A DNA stretch of 64,000 nt from Palsa-504 sp963822765. Lineage in GTDB: Bacteria; Actinomycetota; Actinomycetes; Streptosporangiales; Streptosporangiaceae. Each line of letters begins with the position of its first letter. Position 1 is the first letter of the stretch. Below are positions 55,580-63,255 of the stretch, piece after piece. Under the pieces are notes generated by a model. It did not search any database and was not told where the DNA came from. It saw only the letters and a program-made list of their open reading frames with translations. The position numbers were made by a program, and so were the translations under genes. The stretch is from the NCBI GenBank assembly GCA_963822765.1, contig CAWGJL010000050.1:244097-308096 (forward strand), in the 5' to 3' direction.

Positions 55580-55866
55580 TACCCGGCGGCCCGCTGGGGC
55601 TCGTCGTCAATCAGCCCGGCCTCGATCAGGAACTGGCGGGCGCGCTCGCGCGATGCTGCGGGCAGCGGGCCGTGTTCGCCCTCGTACTCGGCGATCAGCT
55701 CACGGGCGGCGGCGCGGCCGGCGGCGTGCAGGGCGGCGGCGCGGGCTTTCTCCGTGGCGGCCTCGGCCAGCCATGCGGACACCGGCTTGCCTTCGGCGGC
55801 TGCGGCGGCCTTGATCGTTTCCTCGACCTCGGGAGGGACTGAGATCGACAGCTTCCTTACGGCCAT
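55579..55866 (-). CDS. vapB: VapB-type antitoxin
   Basis: 95 residues, ATG 55866. RHH start RKLSISVPPEVEETIKAAAA, EGKPVSAWLAEAATEKAR, then a charged C-terminal tail that would mask the toxin. A long perfect palindrome lies 18 bases upstream, so the operon is probably autorepressed. Confidence 0.83.
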   Translation of the reverse strand: MAVRKLSISVPPEVEETIKAAAAAEGKPVSAWLAEAATEKARAAALHAAGRAAARELIAEYEGEHGPLPAASRERARQFLIEAGLIDDEPQRAAG

Positions 55867-55883
55867 GCAGCCATGATAGCGCG

Positions 55884-55905
55884 CGGTAGGAACATGTTCC
55901 TACCG
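55884..55905. promoter_or_regulatory. VapB operator: 22-bp perfect palindrome
   Basis: Half-site CGGTAGGAACA is followed without spacer by its exact complement. It lies upstream of vapB and between it and the convergent end of the next gene, so only vapBC can be its target. Confidence 0.75.
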
Positions 55906-55918
55906 TGACCCTCCCCGG

Positions 55919-56731
55919 TCATAAGGCCGCGGCTGTGATGGCGTCGTTCATCGTGTCGTAGGCGATGCCATCCGCAACGGAGTCGTAGGTTCCGCTGGTG
56001 AGCATCTCGGTGGCCGCCCGAACGGCCACCGCGTAGGCGGCCTGGGCGATGGCCGAGCCCAGGCTGATCCGGACCGCGCCCGCGGCAGCGAGCTCGGCCA
56101 CCGAGGGCGCGCCTGGCCAGACCATCACCGCCACCGGCAGCGGTCCTGCCGCCAGCTCGGCGATCCCCACCAGGTCGACCAGGCCCGGCACGAACAAGCT
56201 GTCCGCACCCGCCGCGGCGTACGCGGCGGACCGCTCAAGAGCGTCATCGATCCGGCCGCTCCCGCCCAGGAACACGTCGGTGCGAGCGTTGATCCAGAAC
56301 GGCATGCCGCGAGCTGCCGCACGCGCGGCCGCCAGCCGGCCGGCTTGCTCCGCAGGCTCGTAAAGCCCGGATCCGTCCCGGCGATCCTCGATGTTGACCC
56401 CGACCGCCCCGGCCTGGAGCACAGCCGTCACCGTAGCCGCGACATCCTCATAACCGGCCTCGATGTCGGCCGACACCGGCACGTCGAGCGCCGCGACGAT
56501 CCGCGCGACGACCGCCGCGGCCCGTTCCGCGCCCAGGCCCGCGCCGTCCGGCACGCCAAGGGACCAGGCCACCCCGGCGCTGGTGGTGGCGATCGCCTTC
56601 GCTCCGGCGCCGGCGATCGCCACCGCCGAGGCAACGTCCCACGCGTTCGGCAGCAGCAGCGGCTGACCTGGCTTGTGCAGCTCCGCGAAGGCTATTGCGC
56701 GTTGTGCTTGTTCCGTAGTCATGACCGCCAC
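55919..56731 (-). CDS. Isocitrate lyase/PEP mutase family protein
   Basis: 270 residues. LLLPNAWDVASAVAIAGAGA, ATTSAGVAWSLGVPDG, VPVSADIEAGYED, GVNIEDRRDG and INARTDVFLGG are the ICL/PEPM barrel motifs with metal-binding acids. The family includes 2-methylisocitrate lyase-like and phosphonate-pathway enzymes; no neighbouring phosphonate gene supports the latter. Confidence 0.87.
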   Translation of the reverse strand: MAVMTTEQAQRAIAFAELHKPGQPLLLPNAWDVASAVAIAGAGAKAIATTSAGVAWSLGVPDGAGLGAERAAAVVARIVAALDVPVSADIEAGYEDVAATVTAVLQAGAVGVNIEDRRDGSGLYEPAEQAGRLAAARAAARGMPFWINARTDVFLGGSGRIDDALERSAAYAAAGADSLFVPGLVDLVGIAELAAGPLPVAVMVWPGAPSVAELAAAGAVRISLGSAIAQAAYAVAVRAATEMLTSGTYDSVADGIAYDTMNDAITAAAL

Positions 56732-56791
56732 GCTAGCCAGCCGTACCCCGGCGAGCTGGCCGGATCCGGACAGCTGTGAGCGCAGCCGGTT

Positions 56792-57088
56792 CTACAGCCC
56801 GACCACCAGTTCATGGTTGAGTTCGGTGAACTCGACGACCATGCTCGCGAACTGGCCGGCGATCAGGTCGAGGTAGGCCGGCGAGCTCGTGTGCGCGTCG
56901 TAGGCGGCCTGATCGGCGAAATGCTCGACGAACAGCAGGTAGTCCGGCTTCGCCGGATCCCGGTACACCCGGAACGACAAGGTGCCGTCTTCGGCCCCGG
57001 GCCCTATCGGCGCGAATTCCTGCACGACCGCCTCGGCCTTGTCCTGCATGCCGTCCTTGAGCTTGAGGGGAAACACCTTCACCAGCAT
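56792..57088 (-). CDS. Antibiotic-biosynthesis monooxygenase-like (ABM) protein
   Basis: 98 residues from ATG 57088 after AGGAGG. LVKVFPLKLKDGMQDKAEAV, SFRVYRDPAKPDYLLFVEHF and DQAAYDAHTSSPAYLDLIAG match the dimeric ABM ferredoxin-like fold. Such proteins are cofactorless oxygenases or heme-degradation enzymes; substrate unknown. A longer frame reaching 57376 crosses the divergent promoter and is rejected. Confidence 0.83.
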   Translation of the reverse strand: MLVKVFPLKLKDGMQDKAEAVVQEFAPIGPGAEDGTLSFRVYRDPAKPDYLLFVEHFADQAAYDAHTSSPAYLDLIAGQFASMVVEFTELNHELVVGL

Positions 57089-57241
57089 GGTGAACCTCCT
57101 AATGAGCGAGCCACTGGGTACCCCGCAAGGATCCCCGGGCCAGGCACGCCGGGTCCGGCCAGATCCGGACCTGAAAGACTGGCAGGATCGTGTCCGGATC
57201 CGGCCGGAAGAAGGCCGGACCCTTGCCGTATATCTGGAACC

Positions 57242-58537
57242 ATGACCACGTACTCCGCCGTCGTCACCACCGGCATTTACTGCCGGCCCGGGTGCGCAGG
57301 GAGGCCGCTGGCGCAGAACGTCCGGACCTTTGACCATCCGGCCGCGGCCGAAGCCGCGGGCTTCCGGGCGTGCCACCGCTGCCGCCCCTACCGGGTAGCG
57401 GGACCGGTCACCACCGGCGCACCGGAGCTCGTCTGCGAAGCGGTGCAGCAGATCATCGGTGGCGTCATGGATGATGGCGGCACCGAGGCGATGCTCGCGG
57501 CCCGGGTCGGCTTGTCAGCGCGGCATCTTCGCCGGCTGTTCCTCCGGCACCTGGGGGTGAGCCCGGATCAGCTGGCCCGGTCCCGGCGCGCGCACTTCGC
57601 CCGGCGGCTCCTCGACGACACCGACCTCACCGTGGTGGACATCGCTTTCGCCGCCGGGTTCGGCAGCCTGCGCCAGTTCAACCGGACCATGCAGGAGGTG
57701 TTCCGCGCGTCGCCGACCGACCTGCGCAATCGCCGGCACCGCGCCGACCGGCTCGCCGCCGACGGCGGGCTCACGCTGCGGCTGCCGGTCGTGCCCGGCT
57801 ATGACTGGGACGCGATGCGGGCCTTCCTCGCCGCCCGCCTGGTGCCGGGGGTCGAGGCGGTCGACGGTGACACCTACCGGCGGACGATCACCATGGCGGG
57901 CGCGCCGGGGCTCCTAGAGGTCTCCCCAGGCCGCGAGAACTGCCTGCTGCTGCGCGTTCACCTGCCCTACTGGGAGGGCCTGATCCATGTGGTGGACCGG
58001 GTCGGGCTGCTACTCGGCGTCGAGTCCGATCACTCCGCCGGGGCCGCCGCGCTCAGCGGCGACCCGGTGCTCGGCCCCCTGGTGGCCAAGCACCCGGGCC
58101 TGGCCGTACCAGGGGCGTGGAACCCGTTCGAAGTAGGAGTCTCGGCGATCCTGTCAGGCCGTGACAGCATGCTCGAGGCTTTCGTCGCCCGGCTCGGCAC
58201 CCCGGTGCCCGGCCTGCCAGATGGCCTTACCCATACCTTTCCTGACCCCGCGACGGTGACGCCGGCCAGCCTCGCGCCGATCGGGCTCGGCCCGGCCGAA
58301 GCGAGCGCGATAGCGGCACTCGCCGCCGGCCGCGAGATCCCCGAGGTGAGCGACTACATCGCCTTCCGGCTCGGCCAGCGCGATGCGTTCCCGTCGGGCG
58401 ATCCGTCCCTCCAGGCGGCCCTCACCCACCTCGGCCTGCGAGCACCCGCAGCCAACTGGCGCCCCTGGCTGGCCCTCACCGCCGCGCACCTGATGGCCTA
58501 CGGCGACACGCTCGTCCGGGACCCCGTGCTGGTATGA
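57242..58537 (+). CDS. Ada-AlkA fusion with altered glycosylase HhH
   Basis: 431 residues. The N-terminus is AdaA: zinc cysteines in YCRPGCAGRP and CHRCRPY, then an AraC HTH (LAARVGLSARHLRRLFLRHL, VDIAFAAGFGSLRQFNRTMQ). The C-terminus is an AlkA-type glycosylase (RLPVVPGYDWDAMRAFLAAR). The segment where GIGPWTA is expected reads REIPEVSDYIAFRLGQRDAF PSGD, so the HhH core and preceding loop are missing while the catalytic Asp region remains. It may sense methyl phosphotriesters and regulate, but base excision is doubtful. The start is at ATG 57242, shortly after a likely promoter. Confidence 0.83.
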   Translation: MTTYSAVVTTGIYCRPGCAGRPLAQNVRTFDHPAAAEAAGFRACHRCRPYRVAGPVTTGAPELVCEAVQQIIGGVMDDGGTEAMLAARVGLSARHLRRLFLRHLGVSPDQLARSRRAHFARRLLDDTDLTVVDIAFAAGFGSLRQFNRTMQEVFRASPTDLRNRRHRADRLAADGGLTLRLPVVPGYDWDAMRAFLAARLVPGVEAVDGDTYRRTITMAGAPGLLEVSPGRENCLLLRVHLPYWEGLIHVVDRVGLLLGVESDHSAGAAALSGDPVLGPLVAKHPGLAVPGAWNPFEVGVSAILSGRDSMLEAFVARLGTPVPGLPDGLTHTFPDPATVTPASLAPIGLGPAEASAIAALAAGREIPEVSDYIAFRLGQRDAFPSGDPSLQAALTHLGLRAPAANWRPWLALTAAHLMAYGDTLVRDPVLV

Positions 58538-58806
58538 AGCCCCGGATCGAGCGCCAGTTGCTGGAAGAACAGCAGGCTGTCCGCGTTGGCCCAGTACTCG
58601 GCGAGCATGCCGTCGGCGATGCGCAGGGTGTCGGTGCCGGTGAAGGTGACCTGCCGGCCGACCGCCTCGGGCGACGCGCCCGGGAAGCCGCTGCCGTAGG
58701 TTCCGTGCGCTTTCCACCGCACGACCATGTGCTCCTCGTCGGTGGTCGGCCCGACCTCGATGACGAAGGCCAGGTCGGGAAAGATGGCGTGGATGCGATA
58801 ACTCAC
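58498..58806 (-). pseudogene. SnoaL-like/ester cyclase fragment
   Basis: From ATG 58806: HAIFPDLAFVIEVGPTTDEE, VVRWKAHGTYGSGFPG, FTGTDTLRIADGMLAEYWAN ADSL. This is the second half of an NTF2/SnoaL-type cyclase. About 45 N-terminal residues are missing, so the start codon may be fortuitous. Its 3' end overlaps the end of the Ada-AlkA gene. Confidence 0.65.
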
Positions 58807-58808
58807 CG

Positions 58809-59175
58809 CTACGCCGGGCCTTCAGCCGCTGACGCAAATGCAGTGCGGCGGCCAGTGCTGTCGCCGGCGCGGCGACCAGGGCTAGGACCGTCAACGGGGT
58901 CTTGACCGGGTCCGGGTGAGCGCCCAGCACCCGGCGCGTGATGGGCTCGATGGCGATGCCGAGGGTGAAGGCGATGCTGCCGGCGCCTACGGCGACCGCG
59001 CCGATCGTCCCTACCCAGCGGCGAGATGCGGAGGCGACGATAGCCACGCCGAACAAGACCATGGTCGCCAGCGGCGGAGACATGGCGGTGCCTCCGGCGC
59101 CGATGAAGTCGTGCCACACCTGCCGTCCGGCCACGGGGTGCGTGGCGCCGTCCGGAAGGTGCTGGCTCAGCGAAA
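58809..59175 (-). pseudogene. Multi-pass membrane protein fragment
   Basis: In one minus-strand frame: HLPDGATHPVAGRQVWHDFI, then four hydrophobic helices (ATMVLFGVAIVASA, GTIGAVAVGAGSIAFTLGIA, PLTVLALVAAPATALAAALH). No start codon or ribosome site is seen and the frame runs on into the cyclase relic, so the gene is truncated at both ends. ATG at 59093 could start only the second part. Confidence 0.5.
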
Positions 59176-59238
59176 TAGCGACGAGGCATGGCCTTAGGTG
59201 GGATTCGCGGGCCGCCGCGGTGGGCTTACCGTGTAGGC

Positions 59239-59747
59239 ATGCCGAGGCGTGTCTGGCGGCCGGGATGCAGCTCACCGCGGGCCTGGCCCTTGCGGCGGGG
59301 CTGTTCGTGCTGGGTGTCCTTGAGGCTGTGTTCGGCTTCCGGGACGGCGGGGTTGGCAGGCCGCTGTCGGGGCCGCTGGCGGCGGAGGTGCTGGTGGTCG
59401 CCGGCCTGACCTGGCCGCTGGCGTGGTGGCGGCGGCCGCTGTGGGCACTGGCGGTCGTGGCGGCGGCGCTGGCCAGCCAGGCGGTGTTCTTGTCCCCTTC
59501 TGCCCCGTTCGTGGTCGGCCTGGTGCCCTTGCTGCTGCTCACCTTCAACGCGGCCCGCCAAGCGGGCTGGCGTGCCGTCGCCGGCCTGGGGATCTCTGCC
59601 GCCGCGGTGGCTGTCACGTCCGCGCCGTGCCGGCCATGCAGACGCGGGGGCACGGACTGGTGGGCATGCGGAGCGCGCGGCCGTCTATGGCGGCACGCTG
59701 CAGGCGGCCCCGGACACAGCAGGCGGCTTCCGGGATGAGCGCCGTCC
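59239..59747 (+). pseudogene. Sensor histidine kinase with its catalytic core deleted
   Basis: The first part encodes four or five membrane helices (LTAGLALAAGLFVLGVLEAV, AAEVLVVAGLTWPLAWW, LWALAVVAAALASQAVFL). Immediately after AVAVTSA the sequence jumps to the last residues of a NarX-type kinase (GHGLVGMR, then in a shifted frame ERAAVYGGTLQAAPDTAGGF). The dimerisation His region and ATP site are absent. It was the partner of the response regulator that follows. Confidence 0.65.
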
Positions 59748-59767
59748 TACGCGGTCGGCATCCGGCC

Positions 59768-60454
59768 ATGACCACGGTGCTGCTGGCCGACGATCAGGCG
59801 ATGGTGCGCGGCGGCTTCCGGATGATCATCGAATCCGCGTCCGGCCTCCGGGTCGTGGGCGAGGCAGCTGACGGGGCCGAGGCGGTCGCGCTGGCCTCCC
59901 AGCTCGACCCCGACATCGTGCTGATGGACATCCGCATGCCCGGAGTCGACGGTATCGAGGCCACCCGCCGCCTCATCCGCGGTGGCACCAGGTCCCGCGT
60001 CCTCATGCTGACCACCTTCGACCTCGACGAACACGTCTACGACAGCCTCCGCGCCGGCGCCAGCGGCTTCCTGCTCAAGAACGCCCCGCCCGAACAGCTG
60101 GTCGCGGCCATCCGCACCGTCGCGGCAGGTGACGCCCTGCTCGCACCGCAGATCACTCGCCGCCTCATTGAGCAGTACGTGTCCTGGCCCAGGACGGGCG
60201 AGGCCGTTCAAGGCCCGTTCCGCGAGCTGAGCGAGCGCGAACTGGATGTCCTGCGCCTCATCGCCCGCGGGCTGTCCAACGCCGAGATCGCCGGCACGCT
60301 GTTCGTCAGCCAGGGCACCGTCAAGACCCACGTGACCCGCATCCTCGCCAAGCTCGGGCTCCGCGACCGGGTCCAGGCCGCGGTGCTGGCCTACGAAACA
60401 GGTCTCATCCGGCCCGGAACCTCAGATAGCGCATCCAGCCATCGGTCCAGCTGA
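59768..60454 (+). CDS. NarL/LuxR-type response regulator
   Basis: 228 residues from ATG 59768. Receiver: VLLADDQAMVRGGFRMIIES, phospho-acceptor Asp in DIVLMDIRMPGVDGIEA, Thr/Lys switch MLTTF and LLKNAPP. LuxR HTH: LSERELDVLRLIARGLSNAE, QGTVKTHVTRILAKLGLRDR. All key residues are present. Because its kinase neighbour is gutted, it must be phosphorylated by another kinase or act unphosphorylated. Confidence 0.9.
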   Translation: MTTVLLADDQAMVRGGFRMIIESASGLRVVGEAADGAEAVALASQLDPDIVLMDIRMPGVDGIEATRRLIRGGTRSRVLMLTTFDLDEHVYDSLRAGASGFLLKNAPPEQLVAAIRTVAAGDALLAPQITRRLIEQYVSWPRTGEAVQGPFRELSERELDVLRLIARGLSNAEIAGTLFVSQGTVKTHVTRILAKLGLRDRVQAAVLAYETGLIRPGTSDSASSHRSS

Positions 60455-60492
60455 ATTGCCAGGTCAGCCCCAGGCGTGAAGTGACCCGGGTT

Positions 60493-61860
60493 TTAACGAC
60501 GAGCGGCCCGGCGGGTGGATGCCTTGTATGCGGCCCGCCGGGCGGCCTTGGCGGTCGTCTTGTCGCTGGCGTGCTTGCCGATCATCGCCAGCACGGCCTC
60601 GGCGTCCGGATGATCCAATCGCGCTATCGCCTCGAAGAGCTCTTCCGGCTTGTCGAACCCGCTGCCCCGCGGGAGTTCCGCGAAGTCGAACGGGAACCTC
60701 TCCCTACCGAGGTCAAAGTGGCTGACCGGGCCGAACGTATCGGCGATCAGCCACGCGACATCCGCTCGCTCGGACCGGAGTTCAGCGGGCAGCTCCGCGC
60801 CCTCCGGATCAAGACCGGCCAGCTCGGCGAGCTGCGGCTTGGCGTAGCAGCGGAGCTCGGCGCGGTCCAGCGCCTCGCGCCAGGCGGGCTCGGCGGCCTG
60901 GCCGAGCCGGGCCACCATCGCTACCGCCGCGGTCCGCGTCGCGGCGTTTCCGCCGGCCGCGAAGGCCAGCAGCTCCCGCGCGGCCTGCTCCTGGCCGCGT
61001 GAGTCCGTCCACGAGGCCAGCTCGGCCTCGAGGTCGTCGTCGTCGCCATGCAGGAACACGAGCACCAGATCGTCCGGGGTCATCTTGTCCGGTGCCGGGA
61101 GCACCGGGACGAACAGGCCGTCCCGCTCAAGTTTCAAGCGGACTGCGTGTACGCCCAGCGGTTCCAGCCGCGCCGCGTCGTCGGTGACGCTGATGGCACC
61201 GAGCCTTTCGAGCTGGCCCAGCAGCAGCCGCGCCGGATCACCGTGGGCCTCGACCCACTCCCGCCACTGCCGGCCGGCTTCCTCCGCCTCCAGGTCGGCT
61301 GTCGTCGCCCCCTTGATGGCCTCGGCCAGCTCCGTAATCGGAACGCCGTCGCGCCCGCTCACGAACAGCATCGTCGCCAGCGCGGGGCCATGCCCGTCTA
61401 GCTCCAGATCGGGGGCGACGATGGGATCGGAATCGTCCGCCGCCTCCACGGTGGTGTCCAGGACCGCGGCGAAGATGTCCTCCCAGGCGTCCAGCGCGTC
61501 ACCGTCGTCAGCCAGGTCGTCCAGCCATCCGGCGTCCTCGCCGGGAACCAGGTCCTCGCCGTCCCTTTCCACGAGCTCGGCTTCTTCAGCCAGCCAGAGC
61601 AGGACAGGGTCAATGGCGGTCGCCTGTACCGTCGTCGACCGAACGTCATCGGCCAGAGCACGCAGGTCCGCCAGAAGCGCGGATCCTCGCGCCTGAACGG
61701 CGAGCTCCGCCTCCTCGGGCAGGCGGACCGGCGGCAGCACCGGCGGGAGGTCGAACATCTCCTCGAGGTCTATGTCGTCCCAGTTGGTCGGCTGCACCTC
61801 GTCGTCGAAGTCGCCCACGTAGTACCCGTCCAGGTCAGGATCCTTGTCCGCCACGCTCAC
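60493..61860 (-). CDS. Acidic hypothetical protein, 455 residues
   Basis: GTG 61860. The N-terminal ~60 residues are very acidic (DKDPDLDGYYVGDFDDEVQP); the middle is helical and contains winged-helix-like stretches (GVPITELAEAIKG). The end is basic (KASDKTTAKAARRAAYKAST). No family recognised. Regular codon usage supports a real gene. Confidence 0.65.
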   Translation of the reverse strand: MSVADKDPDLDGYYVGDFDDEVQPTNWDDIDLEEMFDLPPVLPPVRLPEEAELAVQARGSALLADLRALADDVRSTTVQATAIDPVLLWLAEEAELVERDGEDLVPGEDAGWLDDLADDGDALDAWEDIFAAVLDTTVEAADDSDPIVAPDLELDGHGPALATMLFVSGRDGVPITELAEAIKGATTADLEAEEAGRQWREWVEAHGDPARLLLGQLERLGAISVTDDAARLEPLGVHAVRLKLERDGLFVPVLPAPDKMTPDDLVLVFLHGDDDDLEAELASWTDSRGQEQAARELLAFAAGGNAATRTAAVAMVARLGQAAEPAWREALDRAELRCYAKPQLAELAGLDPEGAELPAELRSERADVAWLIADTFGPVSHFDLGRERFPFDFAELPRGSGFDKPEELFEAIARLDHPDAEAVLAMIGKHASDKTTAKAARRAAYKASTRRAARR

Positions 61861-62188
61861 CAGCCTAGGGTGCGCCTCGCAGTAACAAGCTGGCTTACGA
61901 AAGGGCCCTGCTGTTTGTGAAACGCACCGCGGCGGCCTACGGCTGCCGCATTTCCTGAGCCCGCTGCCCTCTCCAGAGGCATCAATCAGAACTCAGAAGC
62001 GAGAGTTTCATGATCGCGAAGACTTTTATACGACATAGCAATAAAAAGCCTTCGTGATCATGGAAATCGGCACGCTTGCGGCCTGCTAGCGCCTGGCTGG
62101 TCGCGCCTGCCCTTCCGGGCCGCCCGCTGAGCGCCATTCGCGGTAGCCGCCGAACGCGCCGCGAGCGGTGTCCGACATACTGCCGGTC
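61861..62188. other. Intergenic stretch
   Basis: About 330 bases without a gene; the only structure is the large imperfect inverted repeat at 62006-62065, listed separately. The last 60 bases probably hold the promoter of the LLM gene. Confidence 0.5.
62006..62065. repeat. Imperfect ~24-bp inverted repeat (hairpin or bidirectional terminator)
   Basis: TTTCATGATCGCGAAGAC with TTTTAT (62006-62029) pairs with ATAAAAAGCCTTCGTGATCA TGGAA (62041-62065) with three or four mismatches around an 11-base loop. It is AT-rich against a GC-rich background and lies near the convergence of no genes, so it may be a terminator or an end of a small element. Confidence 0.55.
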
Positions 62189-63255
62189 ATGATGATTGGC
62201 GTGGGGCTCGACGCCCGGCTCGGCCTTCCGTTCGACCAGTTGCGAGCGGCCGCGCGGGAGGCGGCGCGGCTCGGCTTCGAGAGCCTGTGGACCCCGGCCG
62301 GGGGAGTGCCGGACTCCTTCCATGTCTGCGCGGCCTGGTCGCAGGACACCCCGCTGCGCACCGGGATCTCCGTCGTCCCGGCGGCGCGGATGTGGACCCC
62401 GCTGGGCCTGGCCGCCCAGGCGGCCACGGTGGCGCAGCTATCCTCGGGGCGGTTCGTGCTGGGCCTGGGCACGGGGGGTTACGGGCCGTCGTTCTGGGCC
62501 TCGGTGGGCCTGCCCGACCGCCCGATCGCGGTGATGCGCGAGTACGTCACCGAGGTGCGCGGGCTGCTGGCCGGCCGCCGGTCAACGCCGGGCCGATCCT
62601 GGCCCTGGCCGGCGCGGCCCCGGGCGCTCCCGGGTGGCCGCGCTCCGCCTCGCTGGGCCTAAAGGACCTGCCGCCGGCTCCGGTGTACCTGGCCGCGCTC
62701 GGCCCGCAGATGCTCCGGCTGGCCGGGAAGGTCGCCGACGGGGTGCTGCTCAACTGGGCCACGCCGGAGCGCATCGCATTCAGCCGGGCCCAGATTAATA
62801 CGGGCGCCCTCCAGGCTGGCCGCGACCCGGGCACGGTCCCGATGACCATGTACATCCGGGTCTGTATCGACGACGACGTGGCCGCGGCCCGGCAGGCCTT
62901 CGGCGCGCAGGTGCTCGGCTACGCCCTGGGCAGGCCTGGCACCCCGCAGAGCGCGGGCTACCGGGGCCTGTTCGCCCAGATGGGGTTCGATGCGGAGCTG
63001 ACCGACCTGGAGCAGCGGCGGGGCCGGGGCGCGGCCATGCCCGAACTCATAGACGCGGCCTCGGACCAGATGCTGCAAGCGGTCGGCTACTACGGTCCCG
63101 CGGAACACGCGCCGGCCGCGTTCGCCCGGCTGAGCACCGGGCTGGACGAGACCATCGTCCGGATCATCACCACCCGGCCCAGCCCGGAGCAGGTCGCCGC
63201 GGCCATGGCCGCCCTGACCCCGGCTCTCATCCGCGCCGCCGCTATACGTCACTGA
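62189..63255 (+). pseudogene. LLM-class oxidoreductase, one frameshift
   Basis: Starts MMIGVGLDARLGLPFDQLRA. First frame: EAARLGFESLWTPAGG, WTPLGLAAQAATVAQLSSGR, FVLGLGTGGYGPSFW. A one-base loss near 62565-62600 moves the frame; it resumes SLGLKDLPPAPVYLAALGPQ, MLRLAGKVADGVLLNWATPE. Adding one base gives 355 residues. Probably an F420-dependent oxidoreductase of the MSMEG_2249-like group; substrate unknown. ATG-ATG at 62189 lies close to a CATACT box, so the mRNA may be leaderless. Confidence 0.75.

Noticed and set aside
58154..59653. 499-codon minus-strand frame as one gene
   Set aside because: Only its middle is protein-like (membrane fragment); the ends are antisense to Ada-AlkA and the kinase relic.
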